Shown: positions 23,317 to 36,500 of the stretch, in pieces
How positions within the stretch are numbered: position 1 is the first letter of the stretch
Layout: each line of letters starts with the position of its first letter
NCBI GenBank assembly: GCA_034008185.1
Contig: CM067082.1
Coordinates: forward strand, 88,411,684 to 88,475,683
Source of the DNA: Gorsachius magnificus
Lineage: Eukaryota; Chordata; Aves; Pelecaniformes; Ardeidae
Length of the DNA: 64,000 nucleotides
Direction of reading: 5' to 3'
The notes under the pieces: model-generated
The model's input: only the letters and a program-made list of their open reading frames with translations
What the model was told of the DNA's origin: nothing
Databases searched by the model: none
Program-made: the position numbers and the translations under genes

Positions 23317-26300
23317 CTGAAAAGAAAACACATGCAGCAAGCAATTAAGAAGGCTATCGTAGTAAAGTATTGCTAAAATACGGCAGATCACATTGTGAAA
23401 TAAATCTGTTGAAGGTGTGAGAGGGAATCTGCCATATTTTGCTCGCAAGAGCTATCCATTGCTTTTACCTCCCCCAAACTGCATACTAATTCAGAGAATG
23501 TGTGCCAAAAACTGCATGCAATTCCCTAGTAATTTAAGTTCACTTAAATCTCCTTGTTTTAACAGGAAAGAGAAAATGAAAAGAAGAAAACATTCCTATG
23601 TGCTTTTAAAAATTTAATTTAATAATGCTTTTTAAAATTCAATGTAATGTTGTAACTTAATATTTAATTAAATCATATCTCAGTCTGCTCAATGGACAGT
23701 TTGCAGATAGTATTAAAGACAAAGCATGCATGTAAAGTTGCCAGTTCATGTATTATTTTAATTCTGCATTTGCCATATAAGTAGGAAGGTATATAACACT
23801 TGCTAGAAAACATTTATATACAAGGGGAGGATTTTTCAAAAGTATTAAATATGAAAAATGGCAAATGTTTACTTTGATGGTTATCAAAGATATTTGGCAA
23901 GGCAAGGGCTTGCTTTCTCACAGTTTCTGTCCTATTTGTCTGGTCCTGACATGAAATATTAAGGTCAAATCCTGCTTGCCTTATTCACACAAGTAATCCC
24001 ATTGGCAGTAATCAGATAGTTCAGTGTATGTGAGCAAAGCCTTAATCCTATATGCCAATCTGGAGGCACCACCTCATTGTCCTATGGGCAACTGGATGTC
24101 ATGAGCGAAAGGAATGTGGGGTTTTTTTTTTAGATGGAGCAAGATTTAGAGTTAGTTTTCCACAGCAACAGTCTTCAGGCATGTATCTATGGAAAGAACA
24201 AGGGGCATCGTGGCTAGTTTTTCAAAAAGCTTACTCTAAATCTGTCATGATTTATGGAGTAAGTGAGGAAATAAGTCAGTGAGAAGCTATTGTGAAGGTC
24301 ACAGTAGTTCTTTCTGCTCTTAGAAACTGTTCTAAATTACTTAGTTTATTTTTTACAAGACCAAGATTACGTTAAACATTGTAAAAGAAGAAAAGGTATT
24401 CACAGTGCATGAAAAAACATGTTACTATTTTTCCACCTGTGTTGAATTTGGAAAGGACTGGGCAATGGATGGTGCACAAAGCAAATGTGCCCAAGCATTT
24501 AACAAACTGTTGCCGATTGCGATTTTGCTGTACTGTATTCTTTCTGACTACTCTTTCCTCAGAAATATATGTGTACATAAAGTGAGATTTTTAAGTGAGT
24601 TAGAGTAATCTGCTTATGAACAGGGCTATGAACATGGGCTTGCTTTCTCAGTATGGTCTCCCTCCACTTCCTACCTTGCTTCCATCGCAGTGGCTGTAAC
24701 GCTCATCTGTTGGATTTGGGCTCTGCATGGAATGTCAGCTCTTTTGCAGGAAAGGCTTTCAACCAGACCTAAGTTATTGTGGAAGTCCAGTGCTCTCCTG
24801 GTTTTGAGTCTCCCTTCTGGACTCCCAAAAACCTCTAGGAGAGGAGAGGTGTAGGATTAAAGCAGTCACGACAGCACAACTATCTATGACAAAGCACCAC
24901 CCTTCCTTTAGGGTGGCCTTGCTTTGCTGTGCATTACCAACCTGGAACGCCTGTTTTCTGTCTTCAGATCTCAATGTCTATTTAAGATCACCCCAGTGCA
25001 AGAGTAAAACACTTCCAACAGCCCTCTTAAAACTCACAAGCCACATGTGAAGCACTGGAATGGATGTTTTTGAGGGGATTCTGCTCCCATGTGGGCTCCA
25101 AACAGGTTCTCCTCACTTACGGGCTCTGAACAGGACACAGGAGTCATAGGACAGGTAAAGGTTGGATGTGTAATTGCCAACCTAGTGTATGTTTTAGGAG
25201 CAGAAGCTTTTAATTTACTTAATTGGTATCCTAAACAAAGATGTAGAAAGCAGTCATGTTGGCAAAGCTGCTATCTAAAGAAGGGTCAAGCCATCTGAGG
25301 ATTGCAACACTCAGTGCATAAAGGTTACTTGCACAAAGGTCAACTGGCATCAATAGATAACGAAGCAGCATGTTTGCTCAAAGAGGAAAAGTAATTGAAA
25401 GAGACGAGAATGCAAATTAAACTAAACAGCATCAAATGCTGTCCTAGTATGCCCTCAGAAAGTTTTCACACTGCTGTGAGTGGCCACAAGCATGTGGGCT
25501 GATCCATACAAAAGCAGAACTCGTGTGCTTGTTCAGGTTAGCATGTCAAGTGTTTTTTAAGTTCTATACTCTTTCCTTTTCAAGAGAAAGTATTAAAATG
25601 TGTACCCTTACTGATTATTTTCCACCCTGACCTTGGTACCTTGCAAGGTAAGTGTTATTGGCAGAAAGTGGTTTATAAACGGAAGCCAAGGAACGTGACT
25701 GTTTTGTTTCCACTTCAACTTACCCCTGAATGACAAGAAGAGGGAGGTTTTTATGTGGCAGGAAGGGAGAGGAGAGGAGATGTATTTAAAAAACAAAAGT
25801 TATTGGAAGAAGGAGAGATCAGAAATATTTCTGTTGACTGATGGTTCGATCTGCATGTTCAAGCACTATAAAGGTACGCTGTCAATAGGAGAAAGGATTA
25901 TTTTTACAATGTCAAACCCACACAGCATCTCAATTTGGGGCCAAGGGAGTGAATAAAGCCACAGTGTGAAAGTGCTGGACTACAGCAGGGGAAGGAGCAG
26001 GCGCCCATAAGCTCTGATCGCTCCGTGAATAAGCTCATTCACGGTCGCTGGCCACGGTGTGCCAGACCCTTGGGGTGAAACCTTGCCTCCTTTGAAATGA
26101 ATGGCAGGCCTCCCAGGCTTTTTAAATGTCCCGGGCTTTTATCAGTGAGGTTTAGAAACATTTTGATTCAGGTTTCTGTATAGCTTTGGCCAGCTGGTGT
26201 CTGAGTAGGTTCAGATGGTTTTAGGTGCAGAGGGTAGATGGTTTTGCACCACTCCTTGCTACTGCTTATACTCAGTTGAGGAGAGGAGAAGCGCTTATTA

Positions 26301-28788
26301 ATTTATGATAACTTTTAAAAAATATATCTATTCTTGATCACCTCGGTTTCTTTCACAGATAAAACAAGCAACCAATTAACTAGATTTAGCTCCTGCAATT
26401 CAATATTCCTTAATTTTGCGTAACACCAAACAATGCTCTGCAGATGAAGGTGACCCTGGAAGAATGCTCTCTTGCAGAACACTATAGCTATTTCACCGTT
26501 TCTCATTTTGCCTTGAGCCTAGATAATCTCGTATCCAGAATACTACGGACCAACACCAAATTGTAATATCGCTTCTTATTAAGAGATGCCACTGATGGCC
26601 ATGCATGTGGCTTCTATTCCCTGATTCAAAGGACTTGGTCTGCTAGCTCAAAAGAAAACATTGAGGTAAATTTGTGTACAGAGTCCAGCTGACACCAGTG
26701 AACAAAGGCACAAAGTATGCCTATGCAGAAATCAAATTCAGATCTTTGGTAGTACGCCCTTTATTCTAGTAGCGCAGTACTGCAGCTTGTGCTAACCTGG
26801 TACTACCAACGTCGGCAGAGATTGCCTCCGGCAGCTAGCTGTCTCTTCTGGTGCCCTCTGCCACCTCTGGTAACGATGACTAAAGCCAGTATGGTGACAC
26901 CAGTGTTGCAGGAGTTACCACTTAAAATATAAACCATAAATACGGGATTTTTTTTTAAAAGAATAGGGCACTGTTATCCTGTTAAGCGATCTTGCTGCTG
27001 GATGAAGCGTGCACTGTGGATGAAAATGGGTGGAGAGAAAGCAGGGAAACTGTTGGAAGTGCTCAAGAATTCATTAGATTTTCATTTGTGGGGTCATTCT
27101 ATCCAATTTTAAAACTGTTTGCTGTTTATTGTGAATTATTTATGTGTATAAACACATTAGAGTGAGCTACGTTATTCACAAAATATATGATACTGTGTCA
27201 TTATACCACCGGTTAAATTAAAGATCATAGTGCAGGGGCACGGACAAACAAATGCTATCTTCAGCACTGATGTCTGGAGAGGGATGGTGATGTACTTGGC
27301 AAGTAATACAAAAAATACTTGTTTAACTAAAGTGTTTTCTAAGAGCCCAAAGGGATCTGTGTGGTATTCTACATTGCATTAACTACAGTTCATTCCTTCA
27401 AACAATTTGTTCTGGACCAACGCTGAAACAGGAATGAAGGAGAACATCATGTCCATTTGAAAAAGAAATAGTGGTACTTTAATGCTTGTGATTGCGTTAC
27501 TTTGTTAGTGGCTTCTACGATAGTGCATTTTAATATTAATAAAACTTATTCTGCTTTAATCACTTTTGCTGCAGTTCCCAAGCTATTCAGTGTTTCTTCA
27601 CCAGAAATCTTTCTTTCAAACTTCAGATCTACTGCGGTGATGATAGAAAAGATTTTGTAGCCAGCCAGCCAGCTAAGAAAAATGAGAATTTCTTGGTTTT
27701 AAGAATGCTACAGCTTTCTTTCCCTTGTCCTCCTAATTAAGCAAGAACCCTTTCTGGGATGTGGAGGACATGATTGCAGCAAAATGAGAATACCTAAGCA
27801 TAGGTCCATCCACACAGGCAGCAGTTCTGGATTTAACCTTGGGAAACGTTTGCAAGGCTCTTCCTGAAGTTGAATGTTTAAGCCCAGCCCTATCAGCAGC
27901 AAGGTGGCCTTACAGGGACCTTCTGTGAAGACTGTCTGCTCTCTAAGCTCCCATCTTCCCCCTTTCCTCTAGATGCTTGGCTCTCTTAGCCCTGACTTTG
28001 ATGCTCTGTCCTCACCTTGTCATTGCCCTTCTCTTTCTTTCTGCAGTCCTACTTCAGTTGTTTTTTTTTTCTTTACTATTACTTGTTTCGGTCCTAACAA
28101 AGCATGCAGCACCTCCAAGCTACAGTTATTCAAGTTATTCTCATCCAAACTGTTTTAGAAAGCAAAAATAGGAAGTAGAAAGATGTTCTCCCACCCCTTC
28201 TATTGGTTTACTGAAATTTTAGATGTGGTTCTGCAGGGTGCTAAAAGCCCTTTCTTGCTTTTGCTCTGAGCATCCTTCTGAATGAGGCTATTTGATAGGT
28301 AGCTGGACCAAACAATAACTGGATTATGAATGAGAGTAAGTCCCCAAACAGATCCTCCACTTTCAGAAAAATCCAGGCTTTCAATTTTTTTAATCTACAT
28401 TAGGATCTAAAACTGGTATCCTTTGATATTCTCAGAAACAAAGGACTCCCAAATCTAGTGATTTTTTTTTTAAGTTTCAAAACCAAAATTCAGTTTCATT
28501 TCTTCTTTCACCTGCAGTATTATCTGGGATTGGTTTTAATTTGTATTACAGAAAACATGTCAAACAGTCAAAAGAAAAATCTATTGGCCTTTTATAAATG
28601 CTGTGCATTGATAGATTTCCTACAATAATGGCGTGTTCCTGCAACTACTGTGATTTTGTCTAGTTCACATTTTTCAGTAAGAAATTATTCAGACAGAAAA
28701 AATGGACTGCTTCTATTCATTAGAATATTTTTGAGTGGTAACTGGATAGGTATTATTTCCAAAAAGGTCTATAGGTGGAGCAGCTTAC
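23317..28788 (-). other. ELOVL2: ELOVL2 intron 2
   Basis: The intron is about 5.5 kb, bounded by GTAAG and CTTTTCAG. It is free of interspersed repeats I recognise. It holds a perfect 8-bp hairpin at 26023-26044 and nothing coding. Confidence 0.88.
26023..26044. repeat. Perfect 8-bp inverted repeat
   Basis: CCGTGAAT and ATTCACGG are separated by six bases, in ELOVL2 intron 2. Its role is unknown. Confidence 0.7.
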
Positions 28789-28852
28789 CTCGAGGTCCAA
28801 ACATATAGTCCACAAATGCATTTACTTCCTGGTCAAAAGCTCTCAGGTGTTC
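28789..28852 (-). CDS. ELOVL2: ELOVL2 exon 2 (first identified coding exon)
   Basis: The exon is 64 bp, 21 codons plus one base. It encodes EHLRAFDQEVNAFVDYMFGP then R, and ends GAG|GTAAG. The human protein starts [20 protein letters not shown]. The acceptor TATTTTTTAG places the Glu-2 codon at the first base, so the initiator must come from exon 1. There is no in-frame ATG between the acceptor and Glu-2. Confidence 0.94.
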
Positions 28853-30910
28853 CTAAAAAATACAGAAGGGATATGTGACAAAGATATTATCTCATGGTCT
28901 GCGTAGAGAACACAATTTAAAAAACCACAACAAACTGGCAAAGAGAATGTCATGCTCAAGTATTTCCAAACTACGCAAAATCATGTCTATTAAAAAAACC
29001 CCAAACCTCTTTAAAAATTAATTTAGGGCAGATTGTGATATAGATAACAGCAGAGGCCTCGTTACTGGAAACTGCCCAAACCAGAACTCTTTAGGAAGGG
29101 AAATTAATGTTTTTACAAATGAAAAAGAACGAGTATCACATCAAACCTATCTGTGATGGATGCCATTTTCACTCTAATAAAGATGATTTTTTGTTTGGTT
29201 TTGTTATGTTTCCTCAGCTGAAATAATTTTGTTTTGTAGTGAGGAGCTGGCGATTCCTTTGGTAAGCTTCACAAAGCTGCCTGGTTCCAATCAGCCTAGT
29301 GACAGCGCATCAGCTGAATATCTCGATGCTTTACTCTTAAAGAAGGAAACCTTTGGGGTAAGCCAACGGAGATTTCGGTAAATCGGGCACCAAGTTCCTA
29401 AAAAAAGGCTGCAGGAGAACCCAGACCCCCAGTAATGAAGTTCAGGCCATGCAGGGAGGGAGGAGGAGGAGGGCTATGTTACAGAGACATTGTGTGTTGA
29501 GGTCTAAGTCAACGAAGCTGCTAAGCTGGCAGATTTAGCAAGTTTGTGTTTGTGGCTGAGTTGGGAGCTAAGTCGTAATCAACGCACTCCTCCCCTCAAT
29601 CGGACGTGGTGGCCTCTCCAAAATACTTCTTCCCAGACTCCAGTTCTGGGCAGTGGCTTCCTGCACACCGGTGCCTGAACAACTCTTTGCCACAAGCAAA
29701 GCTTGAGGTCAGCCCAGTTCTTCCTCTGCTCCTTCCAGCAAGGCCCTGCCCTGCTCGATGAATTTATTTCGGCACTGAGCCAAGCTGAGGAGAGGGGCAC
29801 AGAGTGACGTTGAGCATCTCCACAGGGCAAGAGCTGCCAAGGGCTGTGTGTGCCTTTGAATGCTAGGTATCTCCACACCAGCCTGGGCTGCAGTCACCAC
29901 TACCAGATCTGCCTCATGAAGAACCACATTTGCACCCTGGCAGGTCCATCCCTGGCCTCTGCATTCCCCTGTTGGGGCTGAGTTGTGGTCGGGGCAGGGA
30001 GAAGCTCCTGGCGCTACCAAGTCCCTTGTGTTTCTTCTCCTCTTACGTTTTGGTGCTCACGGTGTTCAAAGTGGACAGATTTTGTGCGAATACATGGCAG
30101 CAAGAGGTTTTGCAGCATTCCAGGCTGTACAGGTCTGTCTCTGTGAGATGCTGCTGTGTTGATCTTATCTTAAAGAGAAACCCAACAAAACCCCCAAACC
30201 GAAAAGTATACACATATATTTTAAACATAAAAATAAAGGACTTGCTCTGAAAAAGGAGAGAGTGAAACTGATGATTCATGATACAAAAAGATTTCTCATG
30301 CTTCACAGCACCGAGGAAACCAAACTAGTTTTTAGGGAAGGGTCCTGACTACTGCCCCTGGAGAAAGGCATGTTCTCCATTTCAGACAATTTCCTCAGCA
30401 GCCTAAGGATGGCTTCTCTCATAGGCGGTGGCTCCATTCCCAGGTGCGGGACCTGTGCAAAAGACCTGCTTCCATTTTTGCATCCTTGAGCTATGCAGTT
30501 TTTCTGCTATCATTTCATGCTAGAGGCACTGCCATTTGAGGAATGCCACACTGCTGTTTGTCTGCGATGTGCCCACCTGATGCATTAATTTGAAACAGAA
30601 CTACTCCTGTGCTTGATGGTTTTGTGGTTAGACTTAACAGACTGCTTTGGAAAAGATACTTTAATGGATTCAAGGCACTTGTAGGAATGAGCATGCTTTC
30701 ATGCTTACACGACATAAACAAATCTTACATGTCAAGAACAAAATAATAAACCATGTATATTCCTTTTATATTAAAATACTGTAGACAAATCTACTCTCAG
30801 CTGCATTGAAATGGAAATCAGGGACTGAATTTTTCTAACAGATGGAGGAATTAGACTTGTAGAATAATTATTAAAGAGAAAGAGCAGAAAAAAGACATAA
30901 AAAATAATAC

Positions 30911-31780
30911 AATCATAGAATCATTTAGGTTGGAAAAGACCTTTTACGTCATCAAGTCCAACCATAAACCTAACAGTGCCAAGTCCACCACTAAACCATG
31001 TCCCTAAGTACCGCGTCTACCAGTCTTTTAATACCTCCAGGGCTGGGACTCAACCACTTCCTTGGGCAGCCCATTCCAGTGCTTAATAACCCTTTTGGTG
31101 AAGAAATTTTTCCTAATGTCCAACCTAAACCTGCCCTGGTGCAACTTGAGGCTCTTTCCTCTTCTCCTATCACTTGGGAGAAGAGATCAACATCCACCTT
31201 GCTACAGCCTCCTGTCAGGCAGTTGTAGAGGGCGATAAGGTCTCCCCTCAGCCTCCTCTTCTCCAGGCTGAACAACCCCAGTTCCCCCAGCCATTCCTCA
31301 TCAAACTTGTGCTCCAGATCCCCCACCAGCTTTGTTGCTCTCCTCTGGACTTGTTCCAGCAACGCAACATCTTTCCTGTAGTAAGGGGCCCAAAACTGAA
31401 CATCATATTCAAGGTGCAGCCTCACCAGTGCCGAGTACAGGGCTCCTGCTGGCCATACTATTCCTGATACAAGCCAGGATGCTGTTGGCCTTCTTGGCCA
31501 CCTGGGCACACTGCTGGCTCATATTCAGTTGGCTGTCCACCAACAGCCCCAGGTCCTTTTCTGGTGGGCAGCTTTCCAGCCACCCTTCTCCAAGCCTGTA
31601 GCTTTGCATGGGGTTGTTGTGATCCAAGTGCAGGACTTGGCACTTGGCCTTGTTGAACCTCATACAGTTGGTCTCAGCCCATCGATCCAGCCTGTCTAGC
31701 TCCCCCTGTAGAACCCTGCTCCCCTCTAGCAGACCACTGCTCACACACCACCTTGGTGTCATCTGCAAAATATAGCAAGA
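30911..31780 (-). mobile_element. CR1 LINE, 3' part with reverse transcriptase C-terminus
   Basis: This is the longest CR1 in the window, in minus orientation. The 3' end at 30911 reads ATCATAGAATCATTTAGGTT on the plus strand. Broken translations include [40 protein letters not shown] and LEKRRLRGDLIALYNCL, hallmarks of the CR1 ORF2 C-terminal region. Two frames are needed to read it, so it is dead by frameshift as well as 5' truncation. It lies in the sense orientation of ELOVL2 intron 1. Confidence 0.95.
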
Positions 31781-33432
31781 TTACTTTTTGCATAGGTTAC
31801 TGTTTTCATTGATCCAACTTGTGATGGTTGACCTCTTACACCTGGCTTGAATGAGCAGACAGCATGCTGAGTAGATGAGCCAGTCTAAAGTTAAATCTAC
31901 TTCCTTATGAATGTGCTTAAATGACACAGTGGGGAATTCCTGCTCCCAACCCTGTTCCAGTCTATCTTAATTAGCACTAGATCCATTCGGTGCCTGGTTT
32001 GCTTTCATTGCTAATTTGAGAGTAGAAATTTTTCTAGGAGATGCAGCAGAAGAAACAAATATACCTTTTAAGAATGTCCCAGCATTCACCATCCTTTTAG
32101 CTCTTTTACAGCTTGTCTTAGTTTACAGGAACAAAACCAGAGATTTACAAGATACAGATTTACAAGGTTGTTTAAGACATGTGTTTGTATAGCTAATACT
32201 AGTACTAATAGTTTGGAAAAAAAATAATCTTACTTTAAAAAAGGTAGGTAATTTTGTGTGACTAGTCATGTCACCTTCCTGCCAACACCGCTACAACCTA
32301 TTTCTGGGTTTTAGAACATTTCCTTAATAGTGCCTCTGGGCATATTAGATGCAAATGTCTTGCTCAACATTATCTGTTGTAAGAAAAACAAATAAAACCA
32401 GCCTGAACAAAACCACATGCTCAGACAACTCTCACTTCTCTCTGGCAAATCACTGTAATAGCCTTTATCAGGGAAGATATTTGAGTTACAAGGCTAAAGA
32501 TTAATGACTATTTCATGTTTTTCCTTCTCTTGTACAGGACATTGCTCTGGGCATTGGCAATGCTAGCAGTTTGGCAGGATTTTGAACAAATTTGTGGAAG
32601 ATCTATTTACCTACACCTATGAAAGAGACATTGGGTTATCTGAGCAAATCAAACCACCCAAATGGAAAGATGGGGAGGGAGCATAAAGCCAACAAAGCTA
32701 AAGCAACATAGGCCTTCCTAATGAGTTTCAGTATTTTTGCAACAGTAATGGAAATAAGTGAATAAGTAGCATGGTGCGCATATGTGAATTATTATTTTCA
32801 TGCCAATTGCACTTAAGACACTATTTCAAGGTCAGCAGGTATGGAAAAAAAAAATCTCTTATTCTATGCTTAGGTATCTTTGTTAGTGTTGGTCTTCACT
32901 GAGAGACCAATGTCTGCTGGTTTCCTAATAATTTTAGTAAAAGTAGTATAAGCTAAGCAAAAATTATGTACATGCTATCTAAACAGTGCAGGTATCAAAA
33001 CACCTTTGATTTGTCCCAAATACCTTTGATTTCTCAAAATGCCAACAATCTGTCCTTAGGCATTACCTACTGCCTGCTGAAAACACTGCCTCAAGTGATT
33101 TCAGTTTCCCTTTACATAGCTATAAAAAAATAGGCTACCCAGATCCAATATAAACAAGTAAAAGCTCCTTTCTTTTACAGAAGCAAGGGGGTGCTTGGCC
33201 CTGTCAGCTATTATTCCCAGTGACAGTCTTCAAAAAAACCCCAACTACCACTGTAGTGAATTCATACCACAGTCTAGAAACAAGGAGTTTATAGCCAAAG
33301 TAACTTGTTTGATCTTTTGCGACCAGGAATGACCACCAACGGGCTAGGGAGCCCACCAAAAGTCCTAGGTCTTAGTAGCTGCAATCACAAACCCTTCAGA
33401 AGGAGAATTTGCTCACAGGCATGGGGTGTCAG

Positions 33433-33583
33433 TCTAAGGATGGATATTGGAGATATTCAAAACCCGCCTGGACCATGTCCTGTGCAACCTGCTCTAGGTG
33501 AACCTGCTTTAGCAGGGGGGTTGGACTGGATGATCTCCCAAGGTCCCTTCCAACCCCTGCCATTCTGTGTGTATGTGTGATTC
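33433..33583 (+). mobile_element. CR1 LINE 3' fragment
   Basis: Plus-strand CR1 3' region with TTGGAGATATTCAAAACCCG, GTTGGACTGGATGATCTCCC and AAGGTCCCTTCCAACCCCTG. The tail ends in TGTGATTCT rather than a repeated octamer. Confidence 0.9.
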
Positions 33584-36500
33584 TAAAAATAAAGGCTCCT
33601 TGAAATTCCGAGACAGCGGATCCAGGCTTTTCTGAGCTGGGATGAAGCACTCGTATTCAAAATGTTCTTCCTGTGCATGAAGTACTGCTACAGACAATAA
33701 CTGTGATAAAAAGATAAATAAAAGGAAATTATTAAATATTTGCATATGTGCTGAGGCATGTTTGTGAGGCTTTTTGTTTGATTATGTGTATTTTAAACAG
33801 CTTTCTGAAATAAACTTCCCACAGATGAGTAAACTGCATTCAAACGTACTTATGCTATCCGGAAACCTTTTGTGTTAGTGGGGTTTTTTTAATGCAAAAG
33901 CCTTGAATGTCATTCAGTATCTCAAAAATCCACAACAATTTGTTGCTTGTTCTTACACAGCCATACAGGACCCATAATACTCTGTATACAAAGACATCTC
34001 ATTTCAGGCTTCAAACAAAAACCAGAAAGATGTGCCAGCCTCTGCTCTCCAATACAGCCTCTGGAAGTAAACGTGATATTTGAAACAACTGTGATAGAAA
34101 ATACGTGTATAACATACATAACTCTATGGTTATTTTTATTATTTAGATGGCAACATTTCCTTAATTCCTTGAAGATTTCTGCTTCATAAATAATCAGTGA
34201 CTAAGCAGTACTGGAATTAATCTGAATTTATCAGCATATTTAAAGAAACTAATTTTAGATTCCTGCACATATATGAATACACAAATATTAAAGAAGTATT
34301 GGAAAGCTGTAGCGTTGGCTCCAGAAAAGCCAAAACAGGGGATGAAATGAAACAAAGGGAAGTCAAAGTTAAATCTCAGGACTTTGGTGTAACTGCTCAT
34401 AAAATTAATTTTTTAGCTTTTTCTTGCTCAGAGCATTTAAATTTAATCTGGAACAAAGATGTACAATGGGGGACAATTTTTCATCGGCAGATTGTTTCAG
34501 ACCACCTTTTTGGTTTTTGTCTTCTTTATCTTCTGTGATTCGTGTGTTGTATCTGCAGGGCAAATATGTGTATAATAGTTCCTAAAGAAGTGCCTTCTTG
34601 AGGCATTATTATACACAAACATCAGAGAAAGGTGAAGCTGAAGGCAGAAAGGTGAGACAGAGGTTGCTATGTACTGTGTTGCCATAACAAGGGGGATATT
34701 CAATGAAACTGGGAGACGGGACACCCAGAAGTTGATAATAAACTGTTGCTCTATGTAATTTACAATTAATACAGGGAACTCGCTGCTAGATAATCTCACT
34801 GAGAGTAGGAACAAGCTGGAGTGAGCTGATGGCAGAAAGGGACAACCAGCTGGGTGATGAGACTGCCGCTACGTCCCATGGATGCACAGGGAAGGAGGGA
34901 AAGAGGGGAGGAAAAAAATTACCTAGAAGGGATGTTATCTCAGATCTTTTTTTTAAGCATTTCAGATTAATCGTTTCAAGAAACAGAAACTGGACTCTCT
35001 ATGTGATATGGTAGTTCCTGCGTCCCATGTTCTGGGACATCCTTTCAACTCTGATGGTTGACCAAGATTAGGGGCTGGCTACATTGCAAAGCCGTCATCA
35101 GCGCAGCTATATTGCCAGAGCTCCCAGTAGAAGCACAGCCCTCTGAGGCAAACTGGGCTGGCTAAAGGGCTCTTTTTCCAGGGTCAGATGCATCCACTTG
35201 GGATGTTTTTGCTAGCAAAGCAATCTCGCTGCCTGATTCCTTCCTACCAAGCGGCACCACGAAGGCAGGCTTTTCTAACTGGACCTGTCCTACAAAGGCA
35301 CGTAATTTGCTGTGACAGAAGTGAGGGAAGCTAAGCAGCTCTGCAGCAAAGGGACATTCTGATAGTGGTCTGGGTCCAGTGAGGTGCCCATATAATATGT
35401 GAACAGCGTTTGATAATGCTCCTATTTTGCACATGATGGCCAAGAATAGCTAATTGAAAGAACGCCGATGACTCTATCTAAAGAGAGAGTTATTGTGAGT
35501 TCCAAGAGGAGAGAGATCTGTATCTTTGTTTTGGAAATGCAAGTTGCATAATACATTTTAATGTAATGCAAAAATCTCCGTTTGAAAAATACAGTATGGT
35601 GGAGGAAAAACAAAAGAAGGCTGTTCCAGCTTTAGCACAGAAAATAAAAAAATGAATTGTCTTCATATATTTCTCTTCCTATTTCTTTTCTTCTAGAAGC
35701 TTTCACAATAAACTGTAAGCACTCCAGGAGAGAAAGATGTTGTTATTCTGGTCAGTAAATAATTTAAAAGACTTTGGGAACAGCTTGGAAGGTAACAATG
35801 AATAGCACTGCTTATACCTGAGAAACACATGGTATTTCTAAAGATTTCAGGAAGAGCCATGTCTGGTCTGAAAACAATTTCTTTGATTTTCAATGTTTTT
35901 TAACCAGATTACATTTTATTCCTATTATTTTCTCATACTATGCAATATATGCTCCATTCCACTGCTAAAGCTTGCGTGCCTACGTGCAAATGTCTGGACG
36001 TTTTCCAGCTGATGTTACTGAATTCAGCACTTTTTTGTGACAAAAAGGGCAACTATCTTTGCAGCTGAGGGCTATTTTTTGCACGTATTCAGAAATTACT
36101 GACTGCAGGTTGCCACCCCGCAGAAGGCTGGTGGCTGGCGGGCCTGCCCCTTATCTGACAGAGCCAGTCAGTGGGGGAGCTGATGCATCAAACAGGCTGG
36201 TTTTCTCTAGAGGGGATTGGGAACAGCTGTTTGAAGGGTGATTACAGCCAAAAGTGCTGAACACCTTCCCCTGTGCTGATTTAGTCACTGCAGGGAAAGC
36301 AGAGTTGATGATGGTGTTACAGAGGGTGAAAATATAAAGGGAAGGTGGCTGCAAAGGAAAGGGAAGCTTGTGGATTTTGCCTTAGTGGCTGCTTAGGTTA
36401 TGCTACCTGCAAGAAAATGCTGTGTTTTCAGTGGCTTCCTCAATAAGAAGACCAGCTAGCAACTTCTGATATGAAAAAAATCAATGGAAAGATGTAAAAT

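Larger units (their letters stand above)
5356..28852 (-). other. ELOVL2: ELOVL2 gene, coding span of exons 8 to 2
   Basis: ELOVL2 catalyses the first, condensing step of microsomal fatty acid elongation, adding two carbons from malonyl-CoA to C20 and C22 polyunsaturated acyl-CoAs in the ER membrane. It acts on the route to docosahexaenoic acid. Seven exons join in frame (phases 1,0,0,1,0,0) into 296 residues plus an initiator Met supplied by exon 1. Using 297-residue numbering, I see KVIEFMDT near 123-130, the histidine box HVYHH at 146-150, [12 protein letters not shown] at 176-187, TQAQ at 206-209 and a C-terminal KKAQ, which fits the KKxx ER-retrieval pattern. Family members have about seven membrane helices. 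The protein matches ELOVL2 rather than ELOVL5 in the [12 protein letters not shown] loop and in FPFGC, where ELOVL5 has FPLGW. No frameshift or stop interrupts any exon. The gene identity is very secure; the 5' end is not. Confidence 0.96.
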
